Origin: Lachnospiraceae bacterium UBA7188
GTDB taxonomy: Bacteria; Bacillota; Clostridia; Lachnospirales; Lachnospiraceae
Assembly (NCBI GenBank): GCA_002490995.1
Contig: DKVC01000226.1
Span: 1 to 9,374 of the forward strand
Direction: 5' to 3'
DNA length: 9,374 nt
The notes below the pieces were generated by a model. The model searched no databases and had not been told where the DNA came from. It saw only the letters and a program-made list of their open reading frames with translations. Below are positions 1-3,976 of the stretch, in pieces (position 1 is the stretch's first letter; every line of letters starts with the position of its first letter). Position numbers and translations under genes: made by a program.

Positions 1-765
1 AACACCAGCTCCAACAGCCTGGTCAGCCACCTGATCCGCCAGGGCAGGCCGGACATCAAGATGACCATGGAGGATTTAATGAACGGCGGGACGCTGACTG
101 CCGAGATTGACGAGGAGATTGTCTTCAACCAGCTCTACGGAAACCGGGACGCCATCTGGAGCCTGCTCCTGGCCAGCGGCTACCTGAGGGTGGAGGAGAA
201 GCATTTCGACCCGGAGACGGGGATATGGACTTATACGCTGAAGCTGACCAACAGGGAGGTCGCCATCATGTTCCGCAACATGATCAAGGGGTGGTTTTCG
301 GGCGGCGACGTGCCCTACAACGAGTTCCTGAAGGCCATGCTCCTGGGTGATGTGAAGGTCATGAACCGCTATATGAACCAGGTGGCTCTGGAGACATTCA
401 GTTCCTTTGACTCCGGCAGGAAGCCTTCGGAGGAGGCCAACCCGGAGCGGTTCTACCATGGGTTCGTGCTGGGGCTGATGGCGGAGTTCACCGGGCGGTA
501 CCGGATTACTTCTAACAGGGAGAGCGGCTTCGGAAGGTATGACGTGATGCTGGAGCCTTTGAAGGACGGGGATCCGGCTTTTGTGCTGGAATTCAAGGTG
601 CATGACCCGGATGAGGAGACTTCCCTTGCGGATACCGTGAAAGCGGCACTGGAGCAGATCGAGGAGAAAGCCTATGACACGGAACTGACGGCCCGGGGGA
701 TTTCAAGGGAGCGGATACGGCATTATGGGTTTGCTTTTGAGGGGAAGAAGGTGCTGATTGGGTGA
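1..765 (+). CDS. AAA-ATPase-like protein with C-terminal PD-(D/E)XK nuclease domain (5' partial)
   Basis: The frame is open from base 1, so the gene begins upstream and only the last 254 residues are visible. The ATG at 61 is internal. The visible part matches the C-terminal half of the widespread family that joins an AAA-ATPase-like domain to a PD-(D/E)XK nuclease-like domain (Pfam AAA-ATPase_like plus PDDEXK_9, formerly DUF1703). The opening residues, NTSSNSLVSHLIRQG and then a DEEIVFNQL stretch, are typical of the joint after the ATPase. The nuclease signature is visible as GRYDVML (Asp about residue 181 of the visible part) followed by VLEFKV, which supplies Glu about 197 and Lys about 199. 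Walker motifs would lie outside the window. The cellular role of the family is not settled; mobile or defence-related roles have been suggested. It is transcribed towards the downstream - strand genes. I am confident of the family and cannot assign a function. Confidence 0.87.
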   Translation, partial: NTSSNSLVSHLIRQGRPDIKMTMEDLMNGGTLTAEIDEEIVFNQLYGNRDAIWSLLLASGYLRVEEKHFDPETGIWTYTLKLTNREVAIMFRNMIKGWFSGGDVPYNEFLKAMLLGDVKVMNRYMNQVALETFSSFDSGRKPSEEANPERFYHGFVLGLMAEFTGRYRITSNRESGFGRYDVMLEPLKDGDPAFVLEFKVHDPDEETSLADTVKAALEQIEEKAYDTELTARGISRERIRHYGFAFEGKKVLIG

Positions 766-803
766 GGGGGATTACTCCCCCGCCCTGTCAGGACTTCTTT
801 TCT
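760..803 (+). terminator. possible weak terminator of the PD-(D/E)XK gene
   Basis: A GGGGG (766-770) / CCCCC (777-781) stem with a 6-nt loop begins right at the stop codon. It can be extended by GGG (760-762) with CCC (783-785) across an internal loop. The T-rich stretch TTCTTTT starts only about 10 nt after the stem, so this is not a textbook intrinsic terminator. Confidence 0.3.
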
Positions 804-887
804 GCGAAAGGGAACGCCATATTACAGAGTCTATTTGTGTTTCAGGAAAATACTTCGAGGGCATTTTTCTCACAAGGAGCAAAAGAG

Positions 888-918
888 CAAAGAAAAAGAC
901 ACCGGCTAAACCGGTGTC
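888..918 (-). terminator. intrinsic terminator of the histidine kinase transcript
   Basis: A perfect 8-bp stem, GACACCGG (898-905) and CCGGTGTC (911-918), has a 5-nt loop. On the - strand it is followed immediately by TTTTTCTTT. It lies about 45 bp after the kinase stop codon and closes the - strand two-component transcript. The remainder of 786-963 contains no convincing gene; a 72-codon open frame on + there has no recognisable features. Confidence 0.85.
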
Positions 919-963
919 CAAATAAACATATCCGACAACAGAATTCGCTCCGCGAATCCGTTA

Positions 964-2046
964 TCATTCTTCCATTGTAAATACAACCGTAAACCTACAT
1001 CCTCCCTCCGGCACATTCTCCACGGATATCTCCCCGCCGGAGACATTCAGAATCTGCTTCACCAGCGCAAGCCCCAGCCCGTTGCCCTCTTCCTTATGGG
1101 AGCTTTCGCTCTGATAAAATTTCTCAAAAATATGCTTCTGCTCCGCCTCTCCGATGCCCGGCCCCTGGTCCTGAATGGTAAAGACAATCCTCCCGCTTCT
1201 GCGTATCAGCCTGAGCCTGACAGAACCTCCCTGCGGGCTGAACTTGACGGCATTCCCGATCAGATTGCTCCACACATGGAACAGCAGCCCCTTATTCCCC
1301 ACATATTCCACATTTTCCAGATCCACGTCGAACTCGATCTCCTTCTTCGTCCAGTCCGCTTCCAGCAGCAGAATCGCCTGGCGGATCTGCTCATCCATCC
1401 GGAAATTGCTGTTCTTCGTCTCAATGGCCTGGTTATCCACCCTGGAAAGCAGCAGGATATTCCCCACCAGCCTGGAAAGCCGCCCGGTGCTGAGCAGTAT
1501 CCTGTCCACATACCGGGACTGTTCCTCCCGGGTGAGCAGCTCCGCCCCCTGCAGCAGAGTGGCGTACCCTTCAATGGCGTTGATAGGTGTCTTGAACTCA
1601 TGGGACACATTGGATACAAAATCCGTCTGCAGAATCTCGGTTGCCCGCAATTCCTTTACCATCAGGTTAAAATCAGCCCGGATCATCCGGATTTCTTTCA
1701 GTCCCTTCCGCTCGTCCAGCTGAATGTCATAATCCCCTTCCGCCACCTGGCGCATGGCCTTCCGCAGCTCCGTCATGGGCAGGAAAAAATATCTCCCCAT
1801 CAGAAAGGCAAGCACGCCTCCCGTGACAAGGGACACCGAAGCAAACATGATCAATTCAGGAGACACTCCCACCCTCTGCACACGGGAAAGCCGGTTCAAA
1901 AGAGCTGTAAACGCACCCGACAGGGCTATCATTGTAACCCATTGCAGCATCACCAGCAACGTAAAAAGCAGCCATGTGCTGAAACGGAAGGATTTCTTCT
2001 TTTTCTTCTTTCTCATATACCCGCCTGCTTTCATCGGTATGCTCAT
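964..2046 (-). CDS. HAMP-domain sensor histidine kinase
   Basis: This is a membrane histidine kinase that should autophosphorylate and pass phosphate to the adjacent OmpR-type regulator. Numbering from the first ATG, a run of six lysines (13-18) precedes TM1 (about 24-50). A very short outside loop of about 14 residues follows, then TM2 (about 65-89), and a HAMP linker begins at FFLPMTELRKAM. The phospho-acceptor box is SHEFKTPINAIEG with His149. The ATPase domain has an N-box (NLIGNAVKFS, Asn265), a G1 box (DQGPGIG, 293-299), an F-box (FEKFY) and a G2 box (GNGLGLALV). The 360-residue length suits a small-loop kinase. The start is uncertain: ATG at 2046 and ATG at 2016 (MRKKKK) both have weak ribosome binding sites. 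The 2016 start puts the lysine run directly at the N-terminus and would fit the family equally well. It lies 86 bp downstream of the regulator gene. The signal is unknown. Confidence 0.93.
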   Translation of the reverse strand: MSIPMKAGGYMRKKKKKKSFRFSTWLLFTLLVMLQWVTMIALSGAFTALLNRLSRVQRVGVSPELIMFASVSLVTGGVLAFLMGRYFFLPMTELRKAMRQVAEGDYDIQLDERKGLKEIRMIRADFNLMVKELRATEILQTDFVSNVSHEFKTPINAIEGYATLLQGAELLTREEQSRYVDRILLSTGRLSRLVGNILLLSRVDNQAIETKNSNFRMDEQIRQAILLLEADWTKKEIEFDVDLENVEYVGNKGLLFHVWSNLIGNAVKFSPQGGSVRLRLIRRSGRIVFTIQDQGPGIGEAEQKHIFEKFYQSESSHKEEGNGLGLALVKQILNVSGGEISVENVPEGGCRFTVVFTMEE

Positions 2047-2132
2047 GAACGCTCACTCGTTATACAATCAGGAACTGCCGGGACACTTCCTTCCGCCGGC
2101 AAATGTTCCGGGCATGCGCTTATAGTCCTGCC

Positions 2133-2804
2133 CTATGTCTTGACCACCTTATAGCCCACTCCCCGCATGGTCACGATCTTAAAGTCAGGATTGTCCCGGA
2201 ACCGCTCCCTGAGCCTGCTGATATGCACATCTACGGTATGGGTGTCGCTGTCGCTTTCATACCCCCAGATATCATCCATCAGCTGCTGCCTGGTGAAAAT
2301 CTTCCCGGGATAGGAAACCATCTTATACAAAAGCATGAATTCCTTCTGGGGCAGAACCACACTCTCCCCTCCCGTACTCACTGTCAGGGAATCACATTCC
2401 AGGACGGTCTCCCCGATTCCCTGGCGCCGCTCGCTGATCATCTGCGCCCGTCTCAGCAGCGCCCCCACCCGAAGCACCATCTCATTCACATTGACCGGCT
2501 TGACCATGTAATCATCCGTGCCGGAGAGGAACCCCAGACGCATATCGTCAAAGGCATCCTTGGCGGTAATCATCAGCACAGGCACCTTATTCCCCGTTTC
2601 CCGCAGCATCCTTACAAGGGCATAGCCGTCCATCACAGGCATCATGATATCGGAAATCAGCAGGTCGTAATATCCCTCCTCCAGGGCATCCAATGCCTCC
2701 CGGCCGTTGAATACCCCTTTGACCGTATATCCGTTTTTCGTCAGTACATGCCGGAAAAGCTGATTTAGTTCCGCGTCATCCTCGGCAATCAGTATTTTAA
2801 ACAT
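2133..2804 (-). CDS. OmpR/PhoB-family response regulator
   Basis: A 223-residue DNA-binding response regulator. The receiver domain (about 1-115) has the acidic pair Asp9/Asp10 in IAEDDAE, phospho-acceptor Asp52 in LLISDIMMPVMDG, Thr80 in LMITAKD and Lys102 in VKPVN. A winged-helix trans_reg_C domain (about 125-223) has the usual FTRQQLMDDIWG, the HTVDVHISRLRERF recognition region and the closing RGVGYKV. I place the start at ATG 2804 because GGAGA sits 7 nt upstream and MFKILIAEDD is the expected family N-terminus. The longer frame to 2897 would add 31 unrelated residues. The partner is the kinase just downstream. The yqeY-like gene ends 133 bp upstream, and that gap holds two perfect or near-perfect palindromes that could be regulator sites. 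Target genes are not evident. Confidence 0.95.
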   Translation of the reverse strand: MFKILIAEDDAELNQLFRHVLTKNGYTVKGVFNGREALDALEEGYYDLLISDIMMPVMDGYALVRMLRETGNKVPVLMITAKDAFDDMRLGFLSGTDDYMVKPVNVNEMVLRVGALLRRAQMISERRQGIGETVLECDSLTVSTGGESVVLPQKEFMLLYKMVSYPGKIFTRQQLMDDIWGYESDSDTHTVDVHISRLRERFRDNPDFKIVTMRGVGYKVVKT

Positions 2805-2827
2805 GAAACTATCTCCAATATAGCTGT

Positions 2828-2841
2828 TTTCCTTCAGGAAA
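2828..2841. promoter_or_regulatory. palindrome upstream of the response regulator
   Basis: TTTCCT-TC-AGGAAA has 6-bp arms and a 2-bp centre. It lies 24 bp before the regulator start codon and could be a protein binding site or a small hairpin in the leader. It has no T-tract, so it is not a terminator. Confidence 0.3.
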
Positions 2842-2854
2842 GCTTTCTCTTTGA

Positions 2855-2868
2855 ACGTCAGCTGACGT
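2855..2868. promoter_or_regulatory. 14-bp perfect palindrome upstream of the response regulator
   Basis: ACGTCAGCTGACGT is a perfect uninterrupted palindrome about 50 bp upstream of the regulator start codon. Perfect dyads of this size are typical of dimeric regulator sites. OmpR-type regulators usually bind direct repeats, so if it is an operator a different protein may use it. I could not find a convincing -35/-10 pair next to it. Confidence 0.4.
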
Positions 2869-2902
2869 GCAGTACACCAGCCGCCCGCAAAGAACAACCC
2901 CA

Positions 2903-2945
2903 GTCATTTGCCGTTTATTTTACCGGTTACTTGCCGGTCATTTGC
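2903..2945. repeat. short direct repeat GTCATTTGC x2
   Basis: GTCATTTGC occurs at 2903-2911 and again at 2937-2945, a 34-bp period, across the end of the yqeY-like gene. An ACCGG/CCGGT inverted pair (2922-2938) lies between them. The arms are short, so chance is possible. Confidence 0.25.
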
Positions 2946-3375
2946 ATAATTCCGCCACAATCTCGTTGATAACCCTGCCGTCAGCCTTGCCCTTCAGTTC
3001 GCCCATCACGGCTTTCATAATCTGTCCCTTGTTCTTCGTGGCCACAAGCTCCGCGAAATGAGTTTCGATATACGACCGGACCTCTTCCGCCGCCATCATC
3101 TTCGGCGCGTACTCGGCAATTATGTCATAACGTTTCTGGTATTCCGCCCGCAGGTCTTCCCGCTCCGCCGGACAGGTGTCCAGCTGCTCCTTGGCGGTCT
3201 TCAATTCCTTGACGATTACCCTCTCCACCATCTCCGGGGGCACATCATCCCGGCACCCCGCGTCGATTGCTGCCTTTTTTACGGCAGATACAAGGGAAGA
3301 TATGGCATCCTTGCGGTCCTTGTCCCTTGCCTTCATTGCTGTCATCATGTCTTTTCTCAGCTGCTCTAATTCCAT
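2938..3375 (-). CDS. yqeY: GatB/YqeY domain-containing protein
   Basis: A 145-residue cytoplasmic protein of the YqeY family (GatB_YqeY), which shares the helical tail domain of the GatB subunit of tRNA amidotransferase. The family is usually about 145-150 residues, so the gene is full length. Recognisable features are the N-terminal helix MELEQLRKDMMTAMKARDK and the central helix around VERVIVKELKTAKEQL. The tail carries the NKGQIMKAVMGELKGKADG segment, the usual conserved stretch, followed by RVINEIVAELC. I choose ATG 3375 because AGGAG lies 9 nt upstream; the frame is open to 3474 but those codons run through leader hairpins. The biochemical role of free YqeY is unproven, and a tRNA-binding or translation-related role is inferred from GatB. 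It has its own promoter at 3502-3530. Confidence 0.93.
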   Translation of the reverse strand: MELEQLRKDMMTAMKARDKDRKDAISSLVSAVKKAAIDAGCRDDVPPEMVERVIVKELKTAKEQLDTCPAEREDLRAEYQKRYDIIAEYAPKMMAAEEVRSYIETHFAELVATKNKGQIMKAVMGELKGKADGRVINEIVAELCK

Positions 3376-3416
3376 ATCTGCACTCTCCTGTTCTGTTTTA
3401 TTCCAAATGGTATGCC

Positions 3417-3466
3417 TTATCGGAAGCAATCTCTTCGCTTCCGATAAAAGGCGCGCACTTTGCGCC
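3417..3466 (-). promoter_or_regulatory. structured leader of the yqeY transcript
   Basis: Between the start site and the yqeY ATG, the - strand RNA can form two hairpins. One is GGCGC/GCGCC (3450-3454 with 3462-3466) followed directly by TTTT. The other is a perfect 11-bp stem, TTATCGGAAGC (3417-3427) with GCTTCCGATAA (3437-3447) and a 9-nt loop. The second stem shares the GGAAGC/GCTTCC core with the upstream dyad at 3474-3504, so arms could be exchanged between them. The GC-stem plus TTTT resembles a short attenuator, but no anti-terminator can be assigned with certainty. Confidence 0.5.
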
Positions 3467-3473
3467 GCTTTCA

Positions 3474-3504
3474 ACTCTAGGAAGCTGCACTTGCTTCCTA
3501 GAGT
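3474..3504. repeat. 12-bp-arm inverted repeat over the yqeY -10 and start site
   Basis: ACTCTAGGAAGC (3474-3485) and GCTTCCTAGAGT (3493-3504) are perfect inverted arms with a 7-nt centre. The distal arm overlaps the -10 hexamer of the yqeY promoter and the proximal arm lies just inside the transcript. This placement fits an operator, with the transcribed part forming a 5'-end hairpin. It has no T-tract in either direction. Confidence 0.55.
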
Positions 3505-3530
3505 ATAACAAACTTTCTGAAGTCAGGCAA
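3502..3530 (-). promoter_or_regulatory. yqeY promoter
   Basis: On the - strand, TTGCCT (3530-3525) is followed after a 17-bp spacer by TATACT (3507-3502). A TG one base before the -10 makes it an extended -10. The predicted start is near 3495, inside the inverted repeat. It supplies a leader of about 120 nt. Confidence 0.7.
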
Positions 3531-3581
3531 TATATTTCTAATTCCTCAAAACCCTGTTAGCCTTCCATGTAAAAATAAACA

Positions 3582-3610
3582 TTGCAAATCCCCGTAAGAT
3601 ATGTTACTAT
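3582..3610 (+). promoter_or_regulatory. toxin mRNA promoter
   Basis: TTGCAA (3582-3587), a 17-bp spacer and TACTAT (3605-3610) with an extended TG. The predicted start is A3618, giving a 5' end of ACGGGAAACC. The site is strikingly like the antisense promoter at 3906-3934: same -35, same spacing, and GATATGTTA shared across the end of the spacer and the start of the -10. Because the start site lies after 3601, the long open frame beginning there cannot be the translated product. Confidence 0.7.
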
Positions 3611-3647
3611 TTTTCTCACGGGAAACCATAGAGCCAAGGCGGCTTTA

Positions 3648-3692
3648 CCCTCCATTTCGGAGGGGCAACCCTCCAGACGAAAGAAAGGAGGG
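3648..3692 (+). promoter_or_regulatory. alternating CCCTCC/GGAGGG strands controlling the toxin ribosome site
   Basis: Four strands alternate: CCCTCC (3648-3653), GGAGGG (3659-3664), CCCTCC (3669-3674) and GGAGGG (3687-3692). The last is the Shine-Dalgarno sequence of the small ORF. Strands 1:2 and 3:4 can pair together, hiding the ribosome site. Alternatively strands 2:3 can form a 6-bp stem closed by a GCAA tetraloop, leaving it free. Such exclusive folds suit a toxin message that is made inactive and later activated. Confidence 0.6.
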
Positions 3693-3694
3693 CA

Positions 3695-3711
3695 CGCCCA
3701 TAACATGGGCG
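3695..3711 (+). promoter_or_regulatory. hairpin between toxin Shine-Dalgarno and start codon
   Basis: CGCCCAT (3695-3701), loop AAC, ATGGGCG (3705-3711) forms a perfect 7-bp stem that ends exactly before ATG 3712. The linear distance from AGGAGG to ATG is about 20 nt, too long for normal initiation. Folding this stem would bring the two to a workable distance, or block the start, depending on ribosome access. Confidence 0.5.
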
Positions 3712-3807
3712 ATGCCAATGATTACGTACGCTGATCTGATTCAGACAGGTATCTTCATTGTAACCCTGATAAGTTTGTGTTATACAATCTTTCGGGACAG
3801 AAAATAG
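3712..3807 (+). CDS. small hydrophobic peptide, likely type I toxin (TxpA/BsrG holin-like toxin type)
   Basis: A 31-residue peptide, or 29 residues if ATG 3718 is used. After MPMITYADL comes one hydrophobic span, IQTGIFIVTLISLCYTIF, and a basic end, RDRK. The M-x-T-Y-x-x-L start, the single membrane helix and the charged tail match the putative holin-like toxin family that includes B. subtilis TxpA and BsrG. These are type I toxins that insert into the cell membrane. A strong GGAGGG lies upstream, with structured RNA between it and the start. The larger frame from 3601 is excluded because the promoter -10 and start site lie inside it. An antisense RNA on the other strand covers its stop codon and 3' untranslated region. 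Family assignment is by pattern recognition only; toxicity is inferred. Confidence 0.65.
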   Translation: MPMITYADLIQTGIFIVTLISLCYTIFRDRK

Positions 3808-3836
3808 CCGCCAACTACCGCAACTAGTTGACGGCT
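3799..3836 (-). terminator. terminator of the antisense RNA
   Basis: AGCCGTCAACTA (3836-3825 on -) pairs with TAGTTGGCGGCT (3817-3806) with one mismatch and a 7-nt loop, and is followed by ATTTTCTGT. The T-tract overlaps the last codons and the stop of the toxin ORF. On the + strand the hairpin begins inside the toxin stop codon and lacks a following T-tract, so it works in one direction. Confidence 0.7.
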
Positions 3837-3899
3837 GATGCTGTAAAGCATTAAGTTTGCTACTACATAAGGGGTAGAGCCGCTTCTATGGCTTTCCCT
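3799..3899 (-). ncRNA. antisense RNA, likely type I antitoxin
   Basis: An RNA of about 100 nt is predicted from A3899 (5' AGGGAAAGCC) to the T-tract ending near 3799. It is bounded by a promoter at 3906-3934 and a terminator hairpin at 3806-3836. It is fully complementary to the toxin mRNA from its stop codon to its 3' end, including the whole sense terminator. This convergent 3' overlap is the arrangement of TxpA/RatA and BsrG/SR4 in B. subtilis. It contains a small ATGCT/AGCAT hairpin (3839-3852 region) and an AAAGCC...GGCTCT stem at its 5' end. Both boundaries are predictions. Confidence 0.65.
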
Positions 3900-3905
3900 G
3901 TATTT
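3870..3905 (+). terminator. terminator of the toxin mRNA
   Basis: AGGG (3870-3873), a 2-nt bulge and AGAGCC (3876-3881) pair with GGCTTT (3890-3895) and CCCT (3896-3899), including one G-U pair. The stem is followed by GTATTT. The T-tract is short, so termination strength is uncertain. The same AGAGCC/GGCTTT pair also occurs in the 5' untranslated region (3630-3646). Confidence 0.55.
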
Positions 3906-3934
3906 AGGATAACATATCACCAGCGGGTTTGCAA
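3906..3934 (-). promoter_or_regulatory. antisense RNA promoter
   Basis: On the - strand, TTGCAA (3934-3929), 17-bp spacer, TATCCT (3911-3906) with an extended TG. The predicted start is A3899. It is an inverted near-copy of the sense promoter. The lipoprotein gene ends only about 43 bp upstream with no terminator of its own, so read-through into this RNA is possible. Confidence 0.68.
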
Positions 3935-3976
3935 GAAAATTTTAGTTTTTGTTTCTTTAAATCTCTATTCTAATCC

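Noticed and set aside
762..980. 72-codon + strand frame after the PD-(D/E)XK gene
   Set aside because: No ribosome site, no recognisable composition, and it runs through the kinase terminator hairpin and into the kinase gene.
1096..2154. 352-codon + strand frame opposite the histidine kinase
   Set aside because: It is the antisense shadow of a strongly recognised kinase; its residues are rich in His, Pro and Gln and match no family I know.
2805..2897. 31-residue N-terminal extension of the response regulator
   Set aside because: MFKILIAEDD at 2804 is the family N-terminus and has GGAGA 7 nt upstream; the extension crosses the palindromes.
3417..3504. CRISPR-like or insertion-sequence-end interpretation of the inverted repeats
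   Set aside because: Only two related dyads of different flank and loop size, no spacer array, no transposase and no target duplication; the promoter context explains them better.
3601..3711. N-terminal extension of the small peptide (68-codon frame from 3601)
   Set aside because: The promoter -10 (3605-3610) and predicted start site (about 3618) lie inside it, and its codons run through the CCCTCC/GGAGGG strands. The ribosome site at 3687-3692 serves the short ORF.
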